A stretch of 64,000 nucleotides of DNA from Tubulanus polymorphus (taxonomy: Eukaryota; Nemertea; Palaeonemertea; Tubulaniformes; Tubulanidae): contig NC_134027.1 in assembly GCF_964204645.1 (NCBI RefSeq), positions 22,990,485 through 23,054,484 on the forward strand, written 5' to 3'. The position numbers were made by a program, and so were the translations under genes. Below are positions 41,801 through 53,039 of the stretch, piece after piece; position 1 is the stretch's first letter, and each line of letters opens with the position of its first letter. Below the pieces are notes generated by a model. The model was given only the letters and a program-made list of their open reading frames with translations, made no database searches and had not been told where the DNA came from.

Positions 41801-44800
41801 CACATAGTAAGAATCCGCTTTTGATTTGTACTCATTCTGACCGCTCTGTCAACCTCAATAAAGGTTTTAGCCCCCATTACATCTGTTTTTCAAAATATGT
41901 CAGTACTCCTGTCCCCATTACTTAATGTGCAGTAATTCGTATCTTATTTCATGCATAGACCATGTATTTATGTACATGCGCTGCATTTAATTTTGCAAGT
42001 CATTTTAGACTCAAGGAGAGTAATATTTCTTACATTCGAAGTAAACTTTTTAGCTATCAATTCATTTATTGTGGGATTATACTCTCATCGTTTTATCACG
42101 GATATTTTGTGATCTACAACTGATTCATGTTGATTTATTAATTTTGAAGTGGATGATTTCTTTTAAATTGCCAAAATCTATAATATATAATGTAGCAGAC
42201 GCATTGAAAATGAACCATCGAAGACCCCGTGGTTTTCAATATAGTTTCATATTTACAGTGCCCCCGAGTGGACCAGTTCTAACATCTCAACCAAACACCG
42301 CCGACAAAAACATCGTCGCAGTACAGGAGAATTCACAATTAACAATCACATGTGACGGTTCACAGCCTGGAGCTACAGGACTGACGTATAAATGGAGTGG
42401 TGTCAATCTATCAGGACAGTCTAATAATAAACTCAGTTTTACACGAATCAGTAAAACTGATTCAGGTGTTTATACATGTAACGCATCGAATATAGCAGGA
42501 ACAGTTGCTGGTAATATTACTATCAAAGTTCTATGTAAGTATAACGTTAAGATAGATGAACACACGTGATTTACCTAGTATTCATATTAGGCAATTTGTA
42601 ACAGAAATTTGTTGGAAATAACCCAGTCAATGGATTCAAAGGAGTTCGTTTTTCAAATCTGTGTTTCATCGATTTCGATAAAGGAACGAAATATTTATAG
42701 GGACCTACTTATATCTGCGTTGAATGCTGGGGAAAACGCGCGCTACTTCTTTACGGAGTTTATTATGAAGTGCATTTATGAGGCTGAATTATTTTAAAGT
42801 TTCAGATTCTATCCTTATCAAATGACATTTTGTTACATCGGGATAAAGCAATTATCTAGAATAATGAAGTAGGCAAGAAAATATCGTCAGATTACCACAA
42901 AATATTAATCTAAGCGCGTTAATCCTTTAAACGCGGACTCTTCTGAGGCATATTTTACCCTATTCAATCGGGTGTGTTCTAGACCCCTTATGTCCCATTA
43001 ATTAAAGCAGATATACATATTTCATTCAAATGAATCTTCCCATCGATCGATATTCACGATATTTCCTCTGAAGTATATTCGTCACGATTGTAATCGGGTG
43101 AGTTGCGGCTTTGAAAAATATGCGGCAGTTTACCAGCGAACCGTAACGATTAAAACATCAATAACGTACGAGAAATTTATTCATGCGAATGCATTGTTGG
43201 ACTTGACTCGATACTTCATATTTCATATCTATTTGAATGAGAGAAATAACTCAAAAAAGCTTCATGCAAAGGCTTATGTTTGTAATAAATATGATTTTTA
43301 ATGCATTTCAAATGAATTTGGGCCGGTAATCTGAAATATGAAATTGTACAGAATAATCTGTTGCTGTTGTACATATAACTCATCGATAAAGATAATCGCT
43401 TTTTAACACTTTTAATTTCAGACCCGCCAAGTAGTGTTACATTACAAGGACCGACGTCACCCGTTCAGGAATCCGTATCTGTTAACGTAAAGTGTACAGC
43501 TACAGGGGGTAACCCAGTACCGAACCTCGCCATAACTAGAACACCAGGGGGCAGCACGATAAAACAGGGAATAAGCCCTCTAACATATTCAACATCCGTC
43601 ATTAAAACAGATAACCAGGCAGAATATCAATGTAGAGCTACTGGCGCTGGTATATCAACACCAATGATTTCTAATAAAGTTCAATTAAATGTCACCTGTA
43701 AGTACTGCATTTAGTTTACAAATTACTTGTTATTCCCATGAAGTAATTGCGGTTCTATTTTTGATATAATTCTGTTTCGTCAACACACCCGGATTTTGAC
43801 AATATCGAGAACAAATGATTTCTAGTTCAAGCAACAACGCTGAAAATGGTGAAGAAACCAGCAGATTATGTATTAGTAAACAATAATCAACAGATAGAGT
43901 GTAGAACTGACTCGTCAAACCCGGCTGTACAGATTCAGTGGTTCACAAATTCCTCTACAACATGGACAGTACTTGCCTCTCAATCAGCTACGAGTCAAAC
44001 TAGTGCAGCCTATCACGGGTTTATGGCTACTAGCAAATTATCTATTACTGCGACTAAAACCATGAATCAGGCTCGATACAAATGTCAAACTGGAAATCTT
44101 TACAAGGATACAAAGATTACCGTTTACTGTAAGTTTAAAATACATTAGTTCTAAAATATATCATTTCAGATCATTCGAAAATATTTCGCACCGGATTAAT
44201 AACCAAATGAAACCTGTTTCTAAACTACACGTAGAGGTTCATTAATGACAGTGAATTGAGAATTTATATGAAATTCGTTCTATTTTGAATTCGTCCATTT
44301 CAGACCCGCCAAGCAGTGTTGCATTACAAGGACCGACGTCACCAGTTCGGGATTCTACTTCCGTTGACTTCACGTGTACAGCTACAGGGGGTAACCCGGT
44401 ACCAAACCTCACCATTACTAGAACACCAGGGGGCAGCACTGTGAAACAGGGAGTTAGTCCTCTAACATATTCAACATCCGTCAATAAAACAGATAACCAG
44501 GCAGAATATCAATGTACAGCTACTGGGGCTGGTATACCAACACCAATGATTTCTAATAAAGTCATATTAACGGTCAACTGTAAGTACCCGGATTGTTTTA
44601 ACTTCAAATTATTGGTTAATCTCATGCAGTCAATTCAAATACACCTTGGTTGCAAACAATGTCCTCGGGAATTTGTATTTACTTGCGACAATCCAAAATT
44701 TAGTTCTAGCAACAACACTGACAATGGTGAAGAAACCGGCAGATTATGTATTAGTAAACAATAATCAACAGATAGAGTGTAAAACTGACTCGTCAAACCC

Positions 44801-47800
44801 GGCTGTACAGATTCAGTGGTTCACAAATTCCTCTACAACATGGGCAGTACTTGTTTCTCAACCAGCTACGAGTCAAACTAGTGCAGCCAATCACGGGTTT
44901 GTGGCTACTAGTACATTATCTATCACTGCAACTAAAACCATGAATCAGGCTCGATACCGATGTCAAACTGGAAATCTTTACAAAGATACAACGATAACCG
45001 TTCACTGTAAGAGAAAATCACATGTTCGCATCTTTGAATGACCATCTAATAAAGTATCAATCATGACTTTCAATGTTATATCTTCAGTTCCACCAGAGTC
45101 AATAACACTGACTGAAATCCCAAACGGTCCAGTTGTTGAAGGTACATCAAAAACTTTGACGTGTACAACTAAATCAAGTAACCCGCTGTCTACAATTTTC
45201 TGGGCGTACAGCTCTGGGACGACAATATGGACTGATATTTCACCCAGTCCAGCAGTAAATCATAAACCCGGATCTCAAAGTGCACGGGCATCTACTAGTA
45301 GTCTAGCAGTACCAACTGATAAGGATAAAAATGGTAGACAATATAGATGTACAGCTTATCAAAACAGTCAACCTGTCAATGGTGTCAACACATCCATGAC
45401 GTTGTCTATATTGTGTGAGTGTTGAATAGGCGATTTATCTTCTTGATAAATGAAAATGCACAATAAATAGATGTATTCGTAGCTGTTCGGTAGAGGTCTT
45501 GGATTACTGAGGCAATGAAATGAAAAATTATCTTTTAATTTTGTAAAACATAGTAGTTAGTGTATATCAATTAGTGTATCAATCAAATCCACGAATGATT
45601 AATTCGTCACAGAAAACTTGTAAAAAACTGATATGATTTCATATGAGGGAATTTTACTCCATTTATCAGTTACTTTTTATAGCCGATGTCCGCTGTAAAA
45701 AAAACCAGTATGACTATAGTGAACTGATATTTATCTCAGCGTAGAATTAACAAATAAAAACCCTACGAAAGCGTCGTTGTGTTCTTACAAGTGAACTTTA
45801 CTCCATGTATTAGTGATATTTTATCACCGATGTCCGATGTAAACAACCAGTATATACACAGTACAACGACAGCGTCCGGGGGACATAATTACTTTGCATC
45901 GAAGGAAAACATTCTAAAACAATTCATCTATCTTTATTCTAAGTTCTATTCCGAATTTCATCCGTATTTTGTTTTAATTCTACTCCGTTACTCAACGGGA
46001 TCAAATTCCTGATAGCATTAGTGCAACTGGTACATATCCTCATTTGAGACTACACTGTACATTCTTTCATATTTCAAGTGCTGGAAAAATTACTCTTGTA
46101 TTTTCTAGAAACTTTTTATTCTATATACACTGGATACAATATTACATATTTAGTTCAATTCTACAATAGATGCACCGCAGCTTTCTTCACAAGTTGAACC
46201 CGTTGCCGCAAATATAGGAGAAAGTGTTAGATTTACGATAAACTACGATGCGAATCCGCAAGCGACAACTCTCAACTGTAGACACAATTCAACAAATGAC
46301 CGACGGAAAATGAAAAATACTAGTTTAACGCAGTGGAATGTCATCATACAATCAGTTCAGGCGGCTGATTTTGGATCTTATTCGTGTAGACTCAATAACT
46401 CAGTTGGTAGCATAGATTTAACACTGAAACTCACTGAGACTGGTAAGAATCATGTGCTATTTCGAATTATATGTTTTTTTTAGAAATTCGCAGTCATTTG
46501 CACTATAGCACTATTTACCACTTATCAATACTAATAAAACCTGCAAATATCGATTGCAGCCTGAAACCTATTTTCAATGATAACTCTTCTGTTAGTCGTT
46601 CATCAATTGATAATATTTGAGTTGTCGGATGTCTGGAGGGATGCTGGGCCCAGGGTTCAGAGTAATACCGGAGTAACACTCTGAATAACACGAGACTGCA
46701 TTTTGCTGAACTGGGATCCCAATAAATTAGTGCAGCGCGCGAACTATAAAACGAATTTCTTTTTTTTTCTTATTGTTTCAGGACCTCCCAAAACACCGTC
46801 AAATCTGTCAGTTATTGCAAAAACAGCCATTTCTGTGACGCTGAGTTGGGTGTCTGAATTTGAGGGTGGTACCAAACAAACGTTCGCTGTCAGTTACAGG
46901 GCTTGGAATTCCATACAATTCGTGAATAAAGCTGAAATACCCGATCCCGGTTATAGAAAACTGGTGCAAACGAAAATAACCGGTTTAAAACCGGCAACTG
47001 ATTACCAGTTCAAAGTGAAAAGTGTCAACTTAAATCCTGGTGATAATACAAGTCCATTTACTGATATAGTTACAACTAATACAAATGGTAAGATTGAAGG
47101 CTTGTTAGATATGTAGGTTTTATAAGATATAAATACAGGCCTATTTTTAAGTCCGTTGGAATAATTAAACGTAAATTCCTCATTTCTTTAAGTTTCTGAT
47201 TAGGATAATTTTGTTTGAGTTGAATTCCTCATTCTCGGAAAATCCTCATTGCGTGTCATCGAAGAAATTCAAACAAAAAGCTGCTTCGGATTATTTTACC
47301 AGTAAACTTTGCCGATGTCATTCACATTCGACGTCGCATCATTTCCGGTCAAATTCAGAATCAAGGAGCTTCCCGTTGATACGAATATAGGAATCGGAAT
47401 ACGTAGCGACATACGTGCCTCCTCGATCCCCGATCTTGAGAATTCGGCTGTTAGTTCCAGCTAGTGGGATTGGCTGCAGGTGCTTCATTCTGGATGATTG
47501 TGTTGATGATATAATTTTTTCTGCTCTTTTTTTTAAATCGAATTCATGGTTTCTAATTTTCTAGCTATTCCAAGCGCTATAACCACCGTATTGAAGCAAG
47601 CGACAGTAACACAGCAAGGAAATAGTGTCCTGATAAAAATGTCGTCGTTTCCGTCGAAGTACAGCGTCTACGTGAAATACTGTATCAAACATACAAACGA
47701 ATGTTTTAATTCTACGAAACAAGAAAGTACTGGCGGTTCGATTAGTATTGAGATTAAAATCGATCCCGATCAAGCATACAGTTACCAACTGATTGTAACT

Positions 47801-50736
47801 GAGAGTAGTGACGTGATTCTGAGCCATCAGGTTGAAATTCCAGGTAAATATTTGCTGGTTAGTGTCGGTAAACCAAGATCCAAACGTTGAAAAGAGAAAG
47901 ATAAACAAACAAATAAATGCATAGATATCCCAACCACGCCTATAGTCATTTTGCTAGTTCGCTTTTAATGAAAAATATCTCTGGTGAAATCCAGGCCCAT
48001 CGATACTTCCTTGTCATAATTTGCACATTTTATTTTCCCATTTTTCGATCCTCTCAGTTACTACCAATGTTGCGTTGATCGGAGGTGTTGTTGCTGGTGT
48101 ATTGTTGGTCGCCATCATCGTTATTGTGTTCGTGTTTCTATTCGTGAAAGGTCGTCGAGACGGTCAATGGATCTGGACAAAATACTGCACGAAAAGGTTT
48201 ATGTTTCTTTTTGTTTATACGTTACTAGAAGTTTCCTCTTCTATTCGCTAAGCTTAATCGAATGTCAATAGATTAATTTCCATGCTGAGCAATAGACTCT
48301 TATTTTGTCTTTAAGGTATGTCCTACCCGTTTGTGTCCTATTCCCTTTTTAGATGGGCCAAAGAAAAAAGCAATGCCGTCCTTTGATTTGTACGAGCCAT
48401 AAAAAACGATAGTCCTTTTTTCAACAATAAGTGTCATTAATTCCACCAATGACTTCATTAATTTTGACGATAAGGACATATTTCGTGATGTAAAAGTGGG
48501 CAATTTTCGGTGATATATTTCAAAAATCAGAATATTATAAATGGTCTCGAAACTGGTTGTACACGTTAGTTACACCACGAGAAGATTCGAATCCCAATAT
48601 TCCATTTAACCGATCCCTTTCACTAGCGACAATTATATTTTCAAAATGTGTAATCGACGTGTAAATAATGCAGCGAAATCATTCTTTCATTTCAGAAAAA
48701 CTGGAGAATCACAAGTTGGTAAATGAAGTAGAAATAGATTTGTTATTCGATGGGAAATATAATATAATGATAATATTATCAGTAATTTCATCATTATTTG
48801 AATTACAGGCCTTCTAGGGTTTCATCGGTTTTCCATACACTGAATATTTTTAAAACGAATACGTAACATCAATTCTATGATATTTTTGATAATAGCGTCA
48901 TTCTTGAACAGAATTGTTCTTATAATTTCAGTTTATTCGAACACGAAGGAATCCCCGTGTATGTATATTCGATGCATTTTCTGCCTTCGTGTCTCACTGT
49001 GAATTGAGTTTACTATCGAAAAATATGATATTTCAGACTCTTACGCCACGGTAACACCGAACGTAAATGCGGCTTTTGAAGGTGGTAAGTCAATTATCAT
49101 TAAATCACTTTTTCAATTTAACTTATTATACGTACATTTCTATGAAAACATCTATGAGAAAGTTTACAAAATTTTAGTCTCACCAGTGGCAAGATGTCGT
49201 CGACATCTGTACCAACTATTTTTGTTCCAAATCCTCACAGCCGCTATTCCAAAGTGCCACCTTATCATTTTAGGGATACGAATCATTTTTCTTATCTCAT
49301 AGAATTTCAGGGCTTTTAAAGATTTTATCAGTTTTTACGAAACCCCACAAGGTGAAAACTCATTTTTCCGTGGCCACTGAGTAGAGACAATAGCTTGATG
49401 TAAGTGCTTAATGACCTCACCATCTTCTAACCAGTCTCACTGCTTCTATTCTACCCCCTCCTGAACGGCGCTAGCTATCCTTTACATGTCCCTATATTCT
49501 ATTATAGCAACTAAATGCTCTTCTATCTTTCCAACAAACTCCCACCTTGTAATCTGAGCCATTTGCCATCAGTGTGCACACTGCACACTCTACTCATATA
49601 TACATTTAACTATTGAATCTACACCAAAAAATAATCTTCCGTTCGAACGGAAAGGTTTGTGGCCTCGAAAAAAATATGTATTTCTCAGCATGTTACCATA
49701 GGTTTTCTATTTACTTACACTGAATATTATATTTTTTCAATCTTGGAATAATTTTCATCATTTCAGTCTATTCAACCAGTAATCAAGCCCATGGCACAGA
49801 TCTGTGTATGTTTATTCGTTGCATTTGATACTTTCTCATTTCACTGCGAATTTAGTTTACAATTTATGGAATATGACATTTCAGACTCTTACGCCGCGGC
49901 CACAAGGAGCGTAAACAAGGCTTTTAACGGTAGGTCAATTATCATTGAATTAAGTCACACATTTCTATGAGAAAATCTAGAAAATCTAGGAGACAATATA
50001 GAAAAATTCTAACGAAGGGCTAGCTATCGTAGACATTTTGTTTCAATCATCCTTGACCTAGCCTCCGCGCCTGCCTTGTCATTTTCGGGAAAGTGAGCAT
50101 TTCATTAATCCGCTTGCATTCTTAGTTTTCCTTCGTTAAAATCTGGCTTCTGAAGATATTTTACTGTTTTCTAAAAACACTGAATATGTGATATTAGGAA
50201 ATTCATACATATCATCTATGTTTTTCTGGATATAATTGATTTTATATTTATTCCTTGAACCGAATTTCCACCATTGCAGTTTAATCAAACAGTAATGAAG
50301 CATATGACAAAGACTCGCGTATGGATTATATTCGTTTCATCTGAAACCGTCTTATCTCCCTGTGAAATGCGTTTACTATTGATAAAATCATATTTCAGAC
50401 TCTTACGCTGAGGAATCACTGTATGTAAATGTAGCTTTTGGCGGTATGCAAGTCATCATTAAATCACTTCATCGATTATCATTAACCCATACCATAAAAT
50501 TCATCGATAGACATCATTCTAAGCAAACAATTTAGAATCTTCACAAAAGACTTAGATATCGTCGGGTTTTTCAACTACTCGTCACCTAAGCTCCGCGGCC
50601 GCTTTATCATTTTTTTTGGGATAGTGATAACTATGTGTTTTGTTTGTTTCCTTCATTAGAAGCAGACTCTGTAACTGGTGACCAGAACCATTATGAAGAA
50701 GTTATTATGGAACTTTTTACTGACTCGAAAAACTAG
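38801..50736 (+). CDS. Receptor gene R4 (Ig/FN3 receptor with ITIM-like tail)
   Basis: Exons: signal 38801-38852; V 39770-40114; N 42259-42534; A 43422-43697; B 43826-44128; chimeric A 44304-44579; B 44704-45006; C 45088-45414; D 46170-46442; F1 46782-47087; F2 47565-47843; TM 48058-48196; t1 48696-48718; t2a 48932-48958; t3a 49037-49084; t2b 49767-49805; t3b 49885-49929; t2c 50280-50318 (contains TAA); t3c 50399-50443; t4 50666-50736 (TAG). This is the most intact gene: all extracellular exons are open and in phase. The t2-t3 pair is present three times. The first two t3 copies have lost the key tyrosine; the third has S-L-Y-V-N-V, an ITIM fit (S/I/V/LxYxxV). Because t2c has an in-frame stop, the ITIM is reachable only if t2c is skipped. 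Inferred role: inhibitory-type cell-surface receptor. Confidence 0.82.
39042..39119. repeat. Short inverted-repeat element in R4 first intron
   Basis: Counterpart of 12010-12092, with a few bases lost from the second arm. Confidence 0.5.
39770..40114 (+). CDS. R4 V-like Ig exon
   Basis: 345 nt, phase 1-1, intact. G-Q-Q-Q-N-C, V-V-Q-C-Q-V, C-P-R-G-T-I-T-G-Y-T-G-Q-C and D-S-G-M-W-K-C-D-Y-M-N, then I-T-V-I-G|GTAAGA. Serves as the reference for the broken R2 copy. Confidence 0.88.
40328..42095 (+). mobile_element. Decayed Penelope-like element in R4 V-N intron
   Basis: Same insertion as in R2 (13302-15090) and R1, with inverted terminal segments near 40331-40375 and 42040-42090. Broken RT (about 40780-41000) and GIY-YIG (about 41640) remnants are on the plus strand. 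Confidence 0.72.
42259..42534 (+). CDS. R4 N-type Ig exon
   Basis: 276 nt, phase 1-1. V-P-P-S-G-P-V-L-T-S-Q-P-N-T-A, L-T-I-T-C-D-G-S-Q-P-G, Y-K-W-S-G, D-S-G-V-Y-T-C-N-A-S. Confidence 0.88.
42535..43421 (+). other. R4 intron between N and A exons
   Basis: Aligned with the R1 and R2 introns. Short frames (42609-43301) are not kept between copies. Confidence 0.7.
43422..43697 (+). CDS. R4 A-type Ig exon
   Basis: 276 nt, phase 1-1; read in the frame fixed by its splice phases. P-P-S-S-V-T-L-Q-G-P-T-S-P-V-Q-E-S, V-K-C-T-A-T-G-G-N-P, A-E-Y-Q-C-R-A-T-G. Donor GTAAGTACTG. Confidence 0.85.
43826..44128 (+). CDS. R4 B-type Ig exon, first
   Basis: 303 nt, phase 1-1. V-K-K-P-A-D-Y-V-L-V-N-N-N-Q-Q-I-E-C, I-Q-W-F-T-N-S-S, Q-A-R-Y-K-C. 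Confidence 0.87.
44304..44579 (+). CDS. R4 chimeric A-type Ig exon
   Basis: 276 nt, phase 1-1. P-P-S-S-V-A-L-Q-G-P-T-S-P-V-R-D-S-T-S matches the second A exon of R2 (17344), as does the intron before it. The end (K-V-I-L-T-V-N) and the following intron (GTAAGTACCCGG...) match the third A exon of R2 (20003-20278). It therefore looks like a fusion of two ancestral A exons. Confidence 0.85.
44704..45006 (+). CDS. R4 B-type Ig exon, second
   Basis: 303 nt, phase 1-1. Starts L-A-T-T-L-T-M-V-K-K-P-A-D-Y-V-L-V-N; I-Q-W-F-T-N, Q-A-R-Y-R-C. Flanking introns match the third B exon of R2. Confidence 0.87.
45088..45414 (+). CDS. R4 C-type Ig exon
   Basis: 327 nt, phase 1-1. P-P-E-S-I-T-L-T-E-I-P-N-G-P-V-V-E-G, L-T-C-T-T-K-S-S-N-P, F-W-A-Y, R-Q-Y-R-C. 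Donor GTGAGT. Confidence 0.87.
45415..46169 (+). other. R4 intron between C and D exons
   Basis: Matches 1-751 (reversed) and partly 21118-21720. A 77-codon frame (45779-46012) shows no domain. Confidence 0.65.
46170..46442 (+). CDS. R4 D-type Ig exon
   Basis: 273 nt, phase 1-1. A-P-Q-L-S-S-Q-V-E-P-V-A-A-N-I-G-E-S, T-T-L-N-C-R, A-D-F-G-S-Y-S-C-R-L-N-N-S-V-G. Confidence 0.85.
46782..47087 (+). CDS. R4 FN3 exon F1
   Basis: 306 nt, phase 1-1. P-P-K-T-P-S-N-L-S-V-I, V-T-L-S-W-V-S-E-F-E-G-G, I-T-G-L-K-P-A-T-D-Y-Q-F-K-V, N-T-S-P-F-T-D-I-V-T-T. Confidence 0.92.
47565..47843 (+). CDS. R4 FN3-like exon F2
   Basis: 279 nt, phase 1-1. A-I-P-S-A-I-T-T-V-L-K-Q-A-T-V, Y-S-V-Y-V-K-Y-C-I-K-H-T-N-E-C, A-Y-S-Y-Q-L-I-V-T-E-S. 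Donor GTAAAT. Confidence 0.8.
48058..48196 (+). CDS. R4 transmembrane exon
   Basis: 139 nt, phase 1 to 2. T-T-N-V-A then hydrophobic span L-I-G-G-V-V-A-G-V-L-L-V-A-I-I-V-I-V-F-V, F-L-F-V and stop-transfer K-G-R-R. The membrane segment differs clearly from R2/R3, so this exon has a different history. Weak donor GTTTAT. Confidence 0.8.
48696..48718 (+). CDS. R4 tail micro-exon t1
   Basis: 23 nt (phase 2 to 1): K-T-G-E-S-Q-V. Same length and borders as t1 of R2. Confidence 0.68.
48932..48958 (+). CDS. R4 tail exon t2a
   Basis: 27 nt, phase 1-1: V-Y-S-N-T-K-E-S-P. Keeps Y-S-N; shortened relative to R2. Confidence 0.65.
49037..49084 (+). CDS. R4 tail exon t3a (tyrosine motif lost)
   Basis: 48 nt with donor GTAAGT (45 if the weaker GTGGTA is used): S-Y-A-T-V-T-P-N-V-N-A-A-F-E-G. 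The motif tyrosine is Asn (TAC to AAC). Confidence 0.65.
49767..49805 (+). CDS. R4 tail exon t2b
   Basis: 39 nt, phase 1-1: V-Y-S-T-S-N-Q-A-H-G-T-D-L. Second copy of t2; Y-S-T replaces Y-S-N, so the YxN pattern is lost. Confidence 0.62.
49885..49929 (+). CDS. R4 tail exon t3b (tyrosine motif lost)
   Basis: 45 nt, phase 1-1: S-Y-A-A-A-T-R-S-V-N-K-A-F-N. T-P-Y is T-R-S, so no phosphorylatable ITSM tyrosine. Confidence 0.62.
50280..50318 (+). CDS. R4 tail exon t2c with in-frame stop
   Basis: 39 nt with intact acceptor (attgcag) and a GTATGG donor. In phase it reads V then TAA (TAT-TCT became TAA-TCA). If spliced in, the tail ends before the ITIM; if skipped, frame is kept. Confidence 0.6.
50399..50443 (+). 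CDS. R4 tail exon t3c with S-L-Y-V-N-V motif
   Basis: 45 nt, phase 1-1: S-Y-A-E-E-S-L-Y-V-N-V-A-F-G. Matches the ITIM consensus and YxN. Acceptor atttcag, donor GTATGC. Confidence 0.7.
50666..50736 (+). CDS. R4 terminal tail exon t4
   Basis: 71 nt: D-S-V-T-G-D-Q-N-H-Y-E-E-V-I-M-E-L-F-T-D, S-K-N, then TAG. Y-E-E-V conserved; nine residues longer than t4 of R2. Confidence 0.7.
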
Positions 50737-50959
50737 CACGATGTGCTTGTAACATCGAAAATAAATTATACGACCCTTCTACTCCGTGGATGGATTCAAA
50801 GTTATTTGCAGCGTCATATGTACTTTGAAATGATTCCTGAAGAAACAATGTTACGATTTCGTTTTGTTTTCGCTTTCTCGTCGAACAAACACAAAATATA
50901 CGTAAATTGATAAACAAGTTGAACGGGTGCAATTAGAAATAGGTCTAGTTGTTGATGCC

Positions 50960-51482
50960 GTTAGACTATGCAACAAGTTCGAATTCCTACGAGTGACGGT
51001 CTATTCTGAAAAATCTGTCGAAAGTAACTGTAATTTCTGCTTGTTTCCTCATTCACACTTATTCATTACCTACGTAAATTACCATTTCATTGTAACGGAA
51101 TATAATGAATTATTTGATAAATGTGAATGTATTGTTAGAATAAGAAATAAAAACAGATCTTGCTGTGAGTGGTATATTTCCCCAGACCTTTCGAAAGCGT
51201 TCGACATTCCAAATCATGACATTATATGTCATGATTTGGAATATCATTATATGAAGGTTTCCTAGGGATAGTAAACGATTGGTATTCTTCTCATCTTCCC
51301 AATCAACAACAAAATACGTCTCACACAAATGCTCCATTTCTTCCACACTATCCGCTAAGATCTGAGTATGCCGTGGTTTCTATCCTAGGTCCACTTCTTT
51401 TTCTTATTCACATGCATTATATTTATTCTTCTACGGAAAAGCTTAAGTACATACTATTCGCTGTTGATACGCCACTGCATTA
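50960..51482 (+). mobile_element. Relic of a LINE reverse transcriptase
   Basis: Reads D-L-S-K-A-F-D-I-P-N-H-D-I (about 51184-51222) and, in another frame from 51376, V-S-I-L-G-P-L-L-F-L-I-H-M-H-Y-I then L-K-Y-I-L-F-A-V-D-T. These match RT blocks of CR1/Jockey-group LINEs (D-L-S-K-A-F-D-x-V-N-H; S-I-L-G-P-L-L-F-L-I-Y; F-A-D-D-T) with the catalytic FADD changed to FAVD. Frameshifted and dead. Includes a 37-base palindrome (51206-51242). Confidence 0.7.
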
Positions 51483-53039
51483 GTTCACATATACATCTCT
51501 GTACAAACATACATACATAATGATTTAGATTTGACGATGATGACTGCAGTCTCTAAAATAAAAAAAAAGCGCCTACAAATATCTTATCGTGCACGAAGTC
51601 ATAGTGAAATATTTTTGAAACCCCCATTTCAGCCATCCATCATACTTTATACTTTTTGTTATCATTGGATCATTTATGTTAATCATATGATCATTTATGT
51701 TTACATTGGGCTTCACCTTACTTGATCTAATGCCGATCAGTTTCTGTATGAGATTTTTTAACAAAATATAATAAGAATTTATTCAAACTACAACGTAAGT
51801 CTCATTTTATGCAATTTCTGAAGAATCTCTATCTCGAGTCATTTGTGGGTTCATTGACAATTCACAATGGCTTAGGTTATCTCAGGTGGTACAACACCGT
51901 GTGAAGTACGAAAGGCAGATTTCCAGGGCAAACTTCGGCTTTCGTAGCTAGTGGTTGGAAGAAATAACCGAACGCACTATGTTTGGTCGTAAGGCATTTC
52001 GCTGCGTCGTCCATCTTGGAAATAGACACGAACTACAGCGACCGTGCCCAATCTCGTGGTCGACCGTTTTCGGTTCATAGTTCGGACAAACTGACATTCG
52101 GTTTCACTTAGTTCGACTATAGTCAAATAACTCCCATAACGAAGTTCGCCCAGTGTGCTGATAAAAATATCTAATGCCTTGCATCATTCACAACCAATGA
52201 TGTCTTGGGTGTCGAAGTTCTGATTACAACGAAAAATGGCGATTAAGTGTCGAATGATGGTTCGATTAAAGATATTTTAGGTCAAGTTCCGCAGTTCACG
52301 AAATGGCCGAATGGTGGCAGCAGATGTAGAAATGAATACATGTCGTTCAAACATTAATTTTTGAATGTCTCAGGTATGAATTGAAACTCGCTCTGTCTAT
52401 AGCTGTAAAAACCGAGCACCTCAGTTTCATATTCTACTTCCTGGTTGGAATTTCTACGAACACATATTGAGATATTCACGCAAAAAAGTGTGAAAACAGT
52501 GTTATAAGTAGTTTCTTGTAAGCGATCTCTTTTCTTCTAGAAAGTAAATTCGGCCACTGTATTTATTCTCGCCTCTGCGTCCTATCTGTTGAAAGGCCTT
52601 TTAAGTCTTAGGGATGCTTATCGAACATGTAATTCGTTATAATTTTGAGTACTAAGTACAGAAGAAACAGTCATTTCCTACTTATACGACGAGCGTTGAG
52701 CCGCCTAAACAGAACGAAATATAAGCCGCGGACTCAGGTTTACACGTATACGCTCAACCTTCTTCAATGTCATGCGACTATTCCCCCTCTTGTTTGCTAT
52801 GATCATGTTCATATTCTTGTTAAATAGGAGCAATACTTCCTCGTCTCTATTGCGTCGCATATTACTGGAGATCGGGATTTGGCAGTAGCAACGAAAGAAG
52901 AAAACATTCCACTCGCTCATCTGACTCGTGACTGGAAAAACGTTGATGAATGATTCCAAGGTTTTTGTTTGGAAATTAATCCGATTTTTGAACACATTTT
53001 TATCGAATTTGGGGAATTCTTTAGTTTTCTTCATTTAAG
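51483..53039. other. Region between R4 and R5
   Basis: From about 52300 to 52600 it resembles the upstream flank of R3 (27080 onwards). No signal, V or N exon was found before the R5 A exon. Short frames lack domains. Confidence 0.45.

Noticed and set aside
50927-51265. 112-codon ORF after R4 as a receptor exon
   Set aside because: Its D-L-S-K-A-F-D stretch identifies it as LINE reverse transcriptase debris.
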